NCBI GenBank assembly: GCA_036263655.1
Contig: DATAGP010000038.1
Span: 62,001-126,000 of the forward strand
Direction: 5' to 3'
Origin: Schlegelella_A sp036263655
GTDB lineage: Bacteria > Pseudomonadota > Gammaproteobacteria > Burkholderiales > Burkholderiaceae_C
Length of the DNA: 64,000 nucleotides
Under the pieces are notes generated by a model. It was not told where the DNA came from. It made no database searches and saw nothing but the letters and a program-made list of their open reading frames with translations. Below, piece after piece: positions 51,834 to 62,495 of this stretch. Each line of letters begins with the position of its first letter. Position 1 is the stretch's first letter. Position numbers and translations under genes: made by a program.

Positions 51834-52241
51834 ATGGACTCGCCGGCTTTGCAGGCCATTCTCGACGGCCTCGCCGCCGACTACGTCAAGCAGCTCCACC
51901 TGCGCGTCGAGAGGGTCGAGCCCGGAAAGGTGACGCTCAGCCTACCGGTCGCGCCGGGGCTCGTGCACGCGGGGGGCGTGCTCTGCGGCCAGGCGATCAT
52001 GTCGGCGGCGGACACGGCCATGCTCCTGGCGATGATCGCGCAGCTGGGCTCGTTCAAGCCGATGACCACGGTGCAGCTGCAGACGAGTTTCGTGCGCCCG
52101 GTGCCGAAGGACGTTGCCGCGGTGACCATCGTCGCCCGCGTGCTGCGCCCGGGGAAGAGCCTCTCTTACGGCGACGTCGAGTTCACGACCCCCGACGGCA
52201 AGCTCGCGGCGCACGCGACCACCACCTATGCCCTGATCTGA
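51834..52241 (+). CDS. PaaI-type thioesterase
   Basis: A 135-residue hotdog-fold thioesterase. The core GLVHAGGVLCGQAIMSAADTAM is the PaaI/YbaW-like signature with the active-site HGG and an acidic residue in the long helix. The second half forms the expected beta sheet (MTTVQLQTSFVRPVP, GDVEFTTPDGKLAAHATTTYAL). It probably hydrolyses aromatic or short acyl-CoA. It diverges from scoA across 88 bases and converges with the hybrid kinase gene. Confidence 0.87.
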   Translation: MDSPALQAILDGLAADYVKQLHLRVERVEPGKVTLSLPVAPGLVHAGGVLCGQAIMSAADTAMLLAMIAQLGSFKPMTTVQLQTSFVRPVPKDVAAVTIVARVLRPGKSLSYGDVEFTTPDGKLAAHATTTYALI

Positions 52242-52262
52242 GGACCTGACACGCCCTCGGGT

Positions 52263-54209
<1,947 letters not shown>

Positions 54210-54275
54210 GCAGGTTGCGGGGAATCTCGTGGGGCTCCCACATACGTATCGGCACTTTTCGGGCAAATTGAACTG

Positions 54276-54971
54276 TTGAACGTCAGTTTCTCCCCAGGCA
54301 GGCCCTACACGATCCACCCGGATCGCCAAGAGCACCTGCCATTCACGGTCCGGGTCGTCACGACGGCTCAAGATCTGGCAAAAGCAGTCGAAGTCAGAGC
54401 GTCGGCATACGCACGCCATTTGCCGACACTGGGACAGTCGCTGCTGGTTCCGGAGGCCGAGGATCTGAAGTCTGATGTGTTGGTTCTGCTTGCCGAACGA
54501 AAATTCGATGCGCGGCCCATTGGTTCGCTTCGACTGCAATCCAATGTCGAGCGGCCACTTCGCTTGCAGGGTGAGGCGCCGATGTTGGATGTTTATTCAA
54601 GTCGCCGGCTCGTCGAAAGCACTCGACTCGGCGTCGACTCTGGTGGAACCAGCAAGCTGGTCACAGCCGCTCTCATCAAGACTGCCTACGAGATCTGCTA
54701 TGCGGCCGGCGTGGAATACAACGTTACGGGAGGCCGTCGCTCCATGGCGCAGGTCTTCAGATCCCTGCAGTTCGACGAGCTGGATGGCGGGCCGTTTCCG
54801 ATTTCTTTCGGCAACAACATCCCGCACTGGATTTTCGTTCTGCCGATTCGCGCGTTCGAAGGTCGCCTGCAATCAGCGAACCACTGGTACTACGAGTTCA
54901 TGGCTCGGACGGAGCACCCCGATATCGAGATCGACTGGTCGTACGTGTTGTCTGTCCTCAAGTACAGGTGA
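54276..54971 (+). CDS. FeeM-like N-acyl amino acid synthase (GNAT fold)
   Basis: A protein of about 231 residues with the GNAT-like layout of FeeM/acyl-homoserine-lactone-synthase-type enzymes. It has an entry strand (FTVRVVTTAQDLAKAVEVRASAYARHLP), a central acyl-binding sheet (RPIGSLRLQSN), then STRLGVDSGGTSKLVTAALIKTAYEICYAAGVEYNV and a late FGNNIPHWIFVLPI strand. FeeM joins fatty acyl-ACP to an amino acid, giving lipid signals or antibiotics. The acyl donor and amine here are unknown. No in-frame ATG precedes the domain; TTG at 54276 is the best start, without a clear ribosome-binding site. A PEP-CTERM/exosortase-associated acyltransferase is the main alternative, but no exosortase gene is seen. 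Confidence 0.72.
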   Translation: MNVSFSPGRPYTIHPDRQEHLPFTVRVVTTAQDLAKAVEVRASAYARHLPTLGQSLLVPEAEDLKSDVLVLLAERKFDARPIGSLRLQSNVERPLRLQGEAPMLDVYSSRRLVESTRLGVDSGGTSKLVTAALIKTAYEICYAAGVEYNVTGGRRSMAQVFRSLQFDELDGGPFPISFGNNIPHWIFVLPIRAFEGRLQSANHWYYEFMARTEHPDIEIDWSYVLSVLKYR

Positions 54972-55004
54972 GCATGCCCGACCGCGTTCGGAGGCATCGA
55001 TATC

Positions 55005-55541
55005 ATGATCCTCGCCCAACAAGTTGTTCGTTGGGAGTCCACGGTCGATCCCTCGCTGTGCGGTGTAGAACTTAGGGGACTCGAGGTTCCGGGGCGGGAA
55101 CGACACGAGCGACTGCACTCAGGAAAGCCTACCTTCGTCTTGGCGGCCTTGGGCTCTTTGTCACCTGCAGAGGTCGCGGCCGCTCTTTCGAAAGCTTCCA
55201 TTGAATTCGGCAATGCGAGAGCCTGCCTGGCCGTTGACGTCGGAGTCCTGTTCCGATTGGATATCAATTTTCTTCGCGACAGGAACATAGGCGTCGTGCT
55301 CGATCGAGTGGACGAGACGACTCCGCTGAGCGCTATCAGCGAGCAAGCCGTCGAGGCCGTTCGCTTCGCGGCGAACTTCGTCACAAGGGCGAGGAGCGAT
55401 GGACGTTTCGCATGCATCTTGGATGCGATGCTTGGCTTGTCACGCGACCTTGGCATCGCGACCCTGGGCACAAGCCCGCACCCTAGACGACGGAGCTGCG
55501 AACGCTTCGACTTCGACTACACAGCGGCTCAAGCTTCTTAG
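55005..55541 (+). CDS. degenerate EAL-like protein
   Basis: A 178-residue frame with GGAGG 10 bases before the ATG. The pattern QQVVRW...VELRGLEV, ACLAVDV, FLRDRNIGVVLDRVDETTPLS, VEAVRFAANFV and ILDAMLGLSRDLGIATLG follows the order of EAL domain elements. The catalytic signatures are gone: no EAL glutamate, DDFGTG replaced by DRVDET, and the KID strand lost. At roughly 160 domain residues it is also short. It could be a non-catalytic c-di-GMP sensor or a decaying gene; the assignment rests on pattern, not on alignment. It lies between the FeeM-like gene and the broken kinase, reading the same way. Confidence 0.5.
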   Translation: MILAQQVVRWESTVDPSLCGVELRGLEVPGRERHERLHSGKPTFVLAALGSLSPAEVAAALSKASIEFGNARACLAVDVGVLFRLDINFLRDRNIGVVLDRVDETTPLSAISEQAVEAVRFAANFVTRARSDGRFACILDAMLGLSRDLGIATLGTSPHPRRRSCERFDFDYTAAQAS

Positions 55542-55554
55542 CAACGTTCTGGCG

Positions 55555-57131
55555 ATGCATGCGCACGATTGGGCGCCTCAGGATGAGCGACAGTCAGTGG
55601 TGAAGGCCGGACTTCCGGACAGCGGCGTGCATCAATCAGACGCGAGCCTTCACGAGGCACTCGTAGGTGAATTCCGGGACGTTTACCGCAAACCTGGACC
55701 CAAGTATCTCGCGGTCGCATGCCTCTTCGGGTGTGCAAGTGCCGTTGCCTACTACGTAATCGACTTTCTCGGAGGTACACAGGGTCTCATCGGCGGGGCC
55801 CAGACGTTTCGCGTGACGCTCGCGGCCGCCTGCCTGCTCGTGGCGTACGTCTGCTGGATGCGGACAGGCGTGGCGATTCGCCACTACGCACCGCTCCTGA
55901 CCACCGTATGCCAAGTCGCGCTTTCTCGGCAACATGAGTCACGAGATCCGAACGCCCATGACAAGCGTACTGCAGATCCCTTGACGTCGTTGGTGGGCAT
56001 GTCGGTCCAGAAGACCGGGCACTGATTGCAAAGGCGCGCAATGCAGGTCAAGCCTTGCTTCGAATCTTGAATGGGATCCTGGACTACACGAAGCTCTCCC
56101 ACGGTGGAACCTCTCCCGAGTCCAAGCCTGTCGACATCTCCGAGGTCTGTCGCACGACGATCGAGCTGCACAGCGCTGCCGCCGTTACAAAAGGACTGGA
56201 GCTGCGCTCGCGCCTGGACCTGCCCGCTGATGGGGCATCCCACATCTTGAGCGACGAGGTCAAGCTCTTCGAGATCGTCAACAACCTGCTCTCGAACGCA
56301 TTGAAGTTCACGCGCTCCGGGTTCGTGGAGCTGCAGGTTCAGCTCGTCATGCTGAGGCCTGAAACTCTCCCCAAGGCCTTGCTCAACATCCAGGTGCGAG
56401 ACTCGGGTCCCGGAATCCCGCCACGAGATCACGCCAAAGTTTTCATGCCCTTCTTTCAGGGCGAGGGCAGCGCCGGGGAGCACACTCGTGCTGGAGGAAC
56501 CGGTCTGGGTCTGTCGATCGTCAAGGAACTTGTAGCTAGCCTCGATGGCGAGATTCAACTCGAGAGTACACAGGGCCTTGGCAGCACGTTCACCATCGCC
56601 CTGCCGATGACGATTGCAGGGTTCCAACATGAAGCGGCGCCACCCGTGTACCCGGTGCAAGCTGGTGCCGCAGGCGACTACCCGTCCGACCAGACGGCAG
56701 CGTATGAAGGCCGTCGTCTGCTGCTGGTCGACGACAACGAGCTCAACGCGTGGTTGGCCTGCCGCTTGCTGCAGGCGTCCGGCTTCGATGTCGTGCTCGC
56801 CGCCAACGGAGCCATAGCCGTCGATCGGTGGGTTCACGATCGCTTCGACGTCGTGCTCATGGACTGCCAGATGCCGGTGCTCGACGGCTACGCAGCGACC
56901 CGCCAGATCCGCGAGCATGAGCGAAGCAGTGGCAGGCGCCGGACCCCGATCATCGCAATCACGGCGAATACGCTCTCCGGCGACCGCCAAGAGTGCTTGG
57001 CGGCAGGGATGGACGACTATGTGGGCAAGCCCTACAGCTTCGGCGATCTTCGTGTCGTGCTCGATCGATGGCTTCCCGCGCGCGCTGCCTCGGATGGGCT
57101 CCCGCAGCGTCTCAGCGGAACAGCCCCCTGA
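55555..57131 (+). pseudogene. disrupted hybrid histidine kinase, paralogue of the 52263-54209 kinase
   Basis: From ATG 55555 the frame matches the start of the other kinase (EFRDVYRKPGPKYLAVA against EFRQVFRSAGVRSLEIA) through two membrane segments. It then passes directly to the H-box, missing about 130 residues (remaining membrane segments and linker). The H-box FLGNMSHEIRTPMTSVLQ is in the +1 frame (about 55907-55981, stop at 55982). The rest (LDVVGGHVGPEDRALIAK onward, HATPase and receiver domain with LLVDDNELNA, LMDCQMPVLDG) continues in a third frame from about 55977 to 57131. The collinearity after the H-box needs only a one-base shift. As assembled it cannot make one protein. Confidence 0.8.
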
Positions 57132-57531
57132 TCACCTCCGGAAGCGGCACGCTCCTCTCCTCCCGGTAGTCGATCCAGACGATCGTCGCCCCGCCATTGG
57201 CATAGATGACGCCGGGCTGGTCGGTCCGCTCGAAGGTCACGTAGGTGTCGAAGCTGCTGCGTCCGGGGTTCGCGATGTAGTGGCGGGCGAGGACCTCGCC
57301 CGGGTACTTCAGCTGCCGGATGAAGTTGACGAAGGCATTCACGATCACCGCACCCTCTCCCTCGGCGTCGGGCGCGCCGACGACGGAGTGCATCCAGTCG
57401 ATGCGGATCGTCTCGAAGTAGCGGAAGTAGATGGTGTTGTTGACGTGGCCCATCGCGTCCATGTCGCCCCAGCGGATGGGAATCACCATCTCGAGGCTGA
57501 GCTTCTTCTCGTCGGGAACGTCGAATCTCAT
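57112..57531 (-). CDS. acyl-CoA thioesterase, 4HBT/YbgC-like
   Basis: A 139-residue hotdog thioesterase with PIRWGDMDAMGHVNNTIYFRYFE, the 4HBT signature including the active-site aspartate and HVNN. It ends in a normal C-terminal strand (GGATIVWIDYREERSVPLPEVIRGLF). It probably hydrolyses short or medium acyl-CoA. Its 3' end overlaps the kinase remnant's end by 20 bases on the opposite strand. Confidence 0.9.
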   Translation of the reverse strand: MRFDVPDEKKLSLEMVIPIRWGDMDAMGHVNNTIYFRYFETIRIDWMHSVVGAPDAEGEGAVIVNAFVNFIRQLKYPGEVLARHYIANPGRSSFDTYVTFERTDQPGVIYANGGATIVWIDYREERSVPLPEVIRGLFR

Positions 57532-57557
57532 GAGGACGCCTGTGCGCGGACGCTCGG

Positions 57558-58217
57558 TCAGGACTGGATGTCGAGCTCGGCGCAGACACGGGCGACGAGC
57601 GCGGCGAGCCGGGCGACTTCGGCCTCGGTCGCTGTCAGGCGCGACTTCAGCGCAGCGAGCTCGGTGTCGGGGAGCAGGACATCGCTTTCGGCAGCGGCGG
57701 GCATGGAACTCGTGTCGATCGAGCCGCCGAGCAGATGCGCCCACCTCGCCTCGCGCGAGCCGGGCGCGCGCGGCAGCTTCACCACCAGCGGGCCGCCCTT
57801 CTCCTGCGGGCGCGCGGCGAGCTCGTCCAGGAAGCCCTCGACGGCCGAGAGGTCCGCGAAGCGATGCAGGCGTTCGCTGTTGCTGCGCAGTTCCGACACG
57901 GTCTGCGGACCGCGCAACACCAGCGTGGCGAGCAAGGCGACGGACTGCGACGGCACCCCGAGCGCGCGGCCGACGTTGTGCTCGTAGCGGCTCACGCGCG
58001 AGCCGCTCGATTCGAAGGCCAGGCTGAGCGCACGCAGCGCGTCGACGGCGGCCTGCACGTCGGCGTCGCTCGCGTTCAGCACCGGATCGCGTGCCGTCTT
58101 CTGGTTGCAGCCGAGGGTCAGGGCATTCAGCGACAGCGGATAGCTGTCCGGCACGGTGTGCGCCTTCTCGACGAGCACGCCGAGCACCCTGGCCTCGAGC
58201 AGCGAGAGCGGTCTCAC
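57558..58217 (-). CDS. yceH: YceH family (DUF480) protein
   Basis: A 219-residue protein with tandem winged-helix folds. The start PLSLLEARVLGVLVEKAHTVPDSYPLSLNALTLGCNQKT is the diagnostic YceH signature, followed by YEHNVGRALG and a second winged helix (LVLRGPQTVSELRSNSERLHRF). The C-terminus is a short coiled coil (LKSRLTATEAEVARLAALV). Function unknown. A GTG start with AGGGAG upstream. It follows the SDR gene by 16 bases on the same strand. Confidence 0.92.
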   Translation of the reverse strand: MRPLSLLEARVLGVLVEKAHTVPDSYPLSLNALTLGCNQKTARDPVLNASDADVQAAVDALRALSLAFESSGSRVSRYEHNVGRALGVPSQSVALLATLVLRGPQTVSELRSNSERLHRFADLSAVEGFLDELAARPQEKGGPLVVKLPRAPGSREARWAHLLGGSIDTSSMPAAAESDVLLPDTELAALKSRLTATEAEVARLAALVARVCAELDIQS

Positions 58218-58233
58218 CCGCGCGACTCCCTGC

Positions 58234-59016
58234 TCAGAGCGCGAAGCCGTCGTCGGCCTGGATGACAGCGCCGTTGATGAAGTGGCTCTCGTTGGCGCAC
58301 AGCATCATCAGCACGGCATCGAGGTCCTCGGGACTGCCGAGCCGGCGCCGCGGCAGCATCGCGACGAGCTTCTTGCCCTGCTCGGTCTCCCACTGGTGGT
58401 GGTTCATGTCGGTGTCGATGTAGCCCGGGCAGATGGCGTTCACGTTGATGCCGTAGCGTCCCCACTCGAGCGCCATGGCACGGGTCATGTGCACCACGGC
58501 GGCCTTGCTCATGGCATAGACGCCGATCTGGCTCATGACCTTCAGGCCGGCCATCGACGAGATGTTGACGATGCGCCCCCCGGTGAACGTGCCCGGCGCG
58601 GCGCCCTTGGAGCGCGCGATCATCCGCTTGCCCACTTCCTGGGCGACGAAGAACGCACCGCGCGCGTTGACGTCGAAGACGTAGTCGAAGTCCTCGGGTG
58701 TCACCTCGATCAGCGGCTGCGTCGTCGCCACGCCGGAGTTGTTCACGAGGATGTCGATCGTTCCCACCTCGGTCTCGGCGTGGGCCACGGCCGACTTGAT
58801 GCCGTCGTGATCGTTCACGTCGAGCGGAACGACATGGGCGTCGCCGCCCTCGGCCTCGATCTCGGCGCGCAAGGTCTTCAGGCGCTCGACGCGCCGACCG
58901 GCCAGCGCGACGCCGGCGCCGGCGCGCGCGAGCACGCGCGCGAACTGCGCGCCGAGGCCGCTCGAGGCGCCGGTGACGAGCGCGACGCGCCCGGACAGAT
59001 CGATTTCGTAGCTCAT
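58234..59016 (-). CDS. short-chain dehydrogenase/reductase
   Basis: A 260-residue classical SDR with the NAD(P) loop TGASSGLGAQFA, NNSGVA, catalytic serine in NISSMAG and the Y-x3-K pair (YAMSKAA), then CPGYIDTDMN. The substrate is not evident; the fold resembles the 3-hydroxyacyl-CoA dehydrogenase/acetoacetyl reductase group, and proximity to ETF-QO would fit lipid oxidation. It diverges from the ETF-QO gene over 52 bases. Confidence 0.88.
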   Translation of the reverse strand: MSYEIDLSGRVALVTGASSGLGAQFARVLARAGAGVALAGRRVERLKTLRAEIEAEGGDAHVVPLDVNDHDGIKSAVAHAETEVGTIDILVNNSGVATTQPLIEVTPEDFDYVFDVNARGAFFVAQEVGKRMIARSKGAAPGTFTGGRIVNISSMAGLKVMSQIGVYAMSKAAVVHMTRAMALEWGRYGINVNAICPGYIDTDMNHHQWETEQGKKLVAMLPRRRLGSPEDLDAVLMMLCANESHFINGAVIQADDGFAL

Positions 59017-59068
59017 GGGGGTATGAAGGCGCTCCGTAGAATCGAACGAGTTTAGTCGCGAGAAAAAC

Positions 59069-60754
59069 ATGACACCCGACGAAATCCTGGCCGTGCACGG
59101 CCCGCGGGAAGCGATGGAGTACGACATCGCCATCGTGGGCGCCGGCCCGGCCGGCCTCGCCACCGCGATTCGCCTCAAGCAGCTGGCCGCCGAGCGCTCG
59201 CAGGAGATCTCGGTCGTCGTGCTCGAGAAGGGCTCGGAGCCCGGCGCGCACATCCTGTCCGGGGCGATCATGGATCCGCGCGCGCTCGGCGAGCTGATCC
59301 CGGACTGGAAGGACAAGGGCGCCCCGCTCAACCAGCCGGTCACGGCCGATCGCTTCCTCTTCCTCAAGGAAGGCGGCGGCGTGAGGGCGACGCCGCAGTT
59401 CCTGCTGCCCGACTGCTTCCGCAATCACGGCAACTACGTCATCAGCCTGGGCAACGTCGTCCGCTGGCTGGCCCAGCAGGCCGAAGCGCTGGGCGTCGAG
59501 ATCTTTCCCGGCTTCCCCGCCGCCGAGGTGCTGTACGCCGACGACGGCTCGGTGCGCGGCGTCGCGACCGGCAACCTCGGCGTCGGCAAGGACGGCGAGC
59601 CGGGTCCCGACTTCCAGCTCGGGATGGAGCTGCACGCGAAGTACACCGTCTTCGCCGAAGGCTCGCGCGGTCATCTCGGCCGGCAGCTGATCTCGCGCTT
59701 CAAGCTGGACGCCGGCCGCGATCCGCAGAGCTACGGCATCGGCCTGAAGGAGCTCTGGGAGGTGGAGCCGGCGAAGGCGCAGCCCGGCCTCGTCATCCAC
59801 ACCGCTGGCTGGCCGCTCGCCACGGACACCTACGGCGGCTCCTTCCTCTACCACCTCGACAACCACCAGGTCGAGCTGGGATTCGTCGTCGGGCTCGACT
59901 ACGCGAATCCGTACCTGAGCCCCTTCGAGGAGTTCCAGCGCTGGAAGACGCACCCCGAGATCAGGAAGACGCTCGAAGGCGGCAAGCGCCTCGGCTACGG
60001 CGCGCGCTCGATCACGGCCGGCGGCATCCTGAGCTTGCCCAAGACGGTGTTCCCGGGCGGCGCCTTCGTCGGCTGCGAGGCGGGCTATCTGAACGCCAGC
60101 CGGATCAAGGGCAGCCATGCGGCCATCAAGACGGGGATGCTCTGCGCCGAAGCGGCCTTCGACGCCGTCGTCGGCGGGCGGCAGCACGACGAGCTGACCG
60201 CCTACCCGGCCGCCTTCGACCGGAGCTGGCTGCGCGCCGAGCTCGAGCAGTCGCGCAACTTCAAGCAGTGGTTCAAGAAGGGCTTCTACGTCGCCTCGCT
60301 GATGACCGGCGTCGAGCAGTGGCTGCTGCCTCGCCTCGGCGTCAAGGCACCGCCCTGGACGCTGCACCGGCCCCACGCCGATCACCTTTATCTCAAGCCG
60401 GCGGCCGAGTGCACCCAGATCGTCTACCCGAAGCCGGATGGCAAGATCACCTTCGATCGCCTGTCGAGCGTCTTCGTCAGCAACACGAACCACGCCGAGC
60501 ACCAGCCGCCGCACCTGACGCTGAAGGATCCGCGCGTGCCGGTGCAGGTCAACCTCGCCAAGTACGCCGGCCCGGAGAGCCGTTACTGCCCGGCGGCGGT
60601 GTACGAGTTCGTTCAGGACAACGGCACCGAGCGGCTGCAGATCAACGCCCAGAACTGCGTCCACTGCAAGACCTGCGACATCAAGGATCCGACGCAGAAC
60701 ATCGTCTGGGTCACGCCCGAAGGCGGCGGCGGACCCAACTACGTCGGCATGTGA
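59069..60754 (+). CDS. electron transfer flavoprotein-ubiquinone oxidoreductase
   Basis: ETF-QO passes electrons from ETF, reduced by acyl-CoA dehydrogenases, to the quinone pool at the inner membrane. The 561-residue protein has the FAD motif VGAGPAGLATAIRL, SGAIMDPRAL, a central region with quinone/membrane-contact segments, and a C-terminal 4Fe-4S domain with CVHCKTCDIKDPTQNI and the fourth cysteine in RYCPAAVYE. Length and order match the single-chain bacterial/mitochondrial enzyme. It overlaps the next gene (TGATG). Confidence 0.95.
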   Translation: MTPDEILAVHGPREAMEYDIAIVGAGPAGLATAIRLKQLAAERSQEISVVVLEKGSEPGAHILSGAIMDPRALGELIPDWKDKGAPLNQPVTADRFLFLKEGGGVRATPQFLLPDCFRNHGNYVISLGNVVRWLAQQAEALGVEIFPGFPAAEVLYADDGSVRGVATGNLGVGKDGEPGPDFQLGMELHAKYTVFAEGSRGHLGRQLISRFKLDAGRDPQSYGIGLKELWEVEPAKAQPGLVIHTAGWPLATDTYGGSFLYHLDNHQVELGFVVGLDYANPYLSPFEEFQRWKTHPEIRKTLEGGKRLGYGARSITAGGILSLPKTVFPGGAFVGCEAGYLNASRIKGSHAAIKTGMLCAEAAFDAVVGGRQHDELTAYPAAFDRSWLRAELEQSRNFKQWFKKGFYVASLMTGVEQWLLPRLGVKAPPWTLHRPHADHLYLKPAAECTQIVYPKPDGKITFDRLSSVFVSNTNHAEHQPPHLTLKDPRVPVQVNLAKYAGPESRYCPAAVYEFVQDNGTERLQINAQNCVHCKTCDIKDPTQNIVWVTPEGGGGPNYVGM

Positions 60755-61470
60755 TGGCCCAGCCCGCGGCGACGCTGCTGCCGAGCCTGCTCGATCGGTC
60801 GCTCGTCGCCCGCTGGACCGAGGCGGTCGAGCGGCACTACGCGGCGCCCGGCCTGCGCGGCAGCGCGGACTTCAACGTGCAGAGCTCGTCCATCCGCGTG
60901 TCGGCCGTCGAGAGCGTCGACGTCCCCGGCCTCCTCTCGACCTTGTTCATCGGGACGCTCGCGTCGCTCTGCAAGGCCGAACTGGGCGAGAGCGTCGCCT
61001 GTGCCGTCGATGCCTCGTGGGTGCGGCGGCAGTATCCGATCGCCAGCTATCCCCCCGGTCATGCGGCGCACTGTTGGCACCAGGACGGCGCCCTCGGCTT
61101 CGATTTCCTCGCCCACGCCGGGGATCCCTTCCCGGACGATGCGCTGCTACCGATGGTGACCTGCTGGATCGCGCTCAGCCCCTGCGGCGACGTGGCGCCC
61201 GGCCTCGAGCTCGCGGGCCCGCCGCGCCGAGCCCTTCTCGCCGTCGCCGATCTGTCCGAAGACCGCATCGCCGCGATGCACTCGAGTGCCGAGTTTCATC
61301 GTCCCGTCCTCGCGCCGGGCGATGCGCTCGTCTTTCCCGGCGGCCTGCTGCACCGGACGCACGTGACGCCGGCCATGCGGCGCGAGCGGACGAGCATCGA
61401 TCTGCGCTTCGTCGCTCCGGCGCGCGCCCGACGACGACTGCCCGGCCAGCGCCTGCTCGCCCTGCACTGA
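60754..61470 (+). CDS. phytanoyl-CoA dioxygenase-like Fe(II)/2-oxoglutarate oxygenase
   Basis: A 238-residue protein with the double-stranded beta-helix iron motif: HCWHQDGALGFDF (H-x-D) and, about 120 residues on, GLLHRTHVTPAMRRERTSIDLRF (distal histidine and the arginine for 2-oxoglutarate). It starts at the ATG overlapping the ETF-QO stop (TGATG), so it is probably co-translated with it. Substrate unknown. Confidence 0.7.
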   Translation: MAQPAATLLPSLLDRSLVARWTEAVERHYAAPGLRGSADFNVQSSSIRVSAVESVDVPGLLSTLFIGTLASLCKAELGESVACAVDASWVRRQYPIASYPPGHAAHCWHQDGALGFDFLAHAGDPFPDDALLPMVTCWIALSPCGDVAPGLELAGPPRRALLAVADLSEDRIAAMHSSAEFHRPVLAPGDALVFPGGLLHRTHVTPAMRRERTSIDLRFVAPARARRRLPGQRLLALH

Positions 61471-61493
61471 ACCACCCTCACGCAAGGACCACG

Positions 61494-62495
61494 ATGGCCG
61501 CCAACCAACCGAACCCGCCGATGCCCGATGCCCAGGGCGCGCGCCCCGAGGTGCTCACCGCCGCCAAGCTGTGGCCGCCGATGATGGAGGCGCTGCACGG
61601 TGCCTTCATGGTGCACGACCGCGTGCACCAGAGCGACCCGGCGGCCTTCGCTGCCGTGGCGCCCCGGATCCGTGCCATCGCCGCGAGCGGCGAGTCGAAG
61701 GTTCCTCGCGAGCTGATCGCGCAGATGCCGGCGCTCGAGATCATCTCGGTGTTCGGCGTCGGCTACGACGGTGTCGACGTGGCGGCAGCGCTCGAGCGCG
61801 GCATCGCCGTCACGCACACGCCGAACGTGCTCAACGACGAGGTGGCGGATCTGGCGATGGCCTTGGCGCTCGCCGTCTCGCGCCGGATCGTCGAGGCCGA
61901 TCGCTACGTGCGAGCCGGCCGCTGGGCCAGCGGGCCGATGCCGCTCGCCCGCAAGGTGAGCGGCGCCCGCATGGGCATCGTCGGCCTGGGCCGGATCGGC
62001 CTGGCGATCGCGCGGCGCGCCGAGGCCTTCGGCATGAGCATCGCCTACACCGCACGCAGCGAGAAGCCCGGCTCCGGCTACCGGTTCCTGCCGAGCGCCG
62101 AGCGACTCGCGGCCGAGGTCGACTTCCTCGTCGTCATCACGCCCGGCGGTGCCGGCACGCGCAAGCTCATCGATGCCAAGGTGCTCGCGGCGCTCGGCCG
62201 GGAGGGCTACCTGATCAACGTCGCCCGCGGCTCCGTGGTCGACGAGCAGGCGCTCGTCGAGGCATTGAAAAACGGCGCCATCGCGGGCGCCGGGCTGGAT
62301 GTGTTCGAGGACGAGCCGAACGTCCCCGCGGAGCTGTTCGCGCTCGACAACGTCGTCCTGACGCCGCACGTGGGCAGCGCCACCTGGCAGACGCGCCATG
62401 CGATGGGCGACCTGGCCTTCGCCAACCTCGCGGCCCATTTCGCCGGCAAGCCCTTGCTGTCGCCGGTGCCCGAGATGGGTCGGAAGGCCGCATGA
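61494..62495 (+). CDS. 2-hydroxyacid dehydrogenase (glyoxylate/hydroxypyruvate/2-ketogluconate reductase type)
   Basis: A 333-residue D-2-hydroxyacid dehydrogenase. It has the NAD(P) motif GLGRIGLAIA, the catalytic arginine in NVARGSVVDE, the glutamate in DEPNVP and the histidine in LTPHVGSAT. The next gene is a gluconate-5-dehydrogenase-like SDR overlapping by ATGA, so the pair may interconvert gluconate and ketogluconates. Glyoxylate/hydroxypyruvate reductase is the alternative. Confidence 0.9.
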   Translation: MAANQPNPPMPDAQGARPEVLTAAKLWPPMMEALHGAFMVHDRVHQSDPAAFAAVAPRIRAIAASGESKVPRELIAQMPALEIISVFGVGYDGVDVAAALERGIAVTHTPNVLNDEVADLAMALALAVSRRIVEADRYVRAGRWASGPMPLARKVSGARMGIVGLGRIGLAIARRAEAFGMSIAYTARSEKPGSGYRFLPSAERLAAEVDFLVVITPGGAGTRKLIDAKVLAALGREGYLINVARGSVVDEQALVEALKNGAIAGAGLDVFEDEPNVPAELFALDNVVLTPHVGSATWQTRHAMGDLAFANLAAHFAGKPLLSPVPEMGRKAA

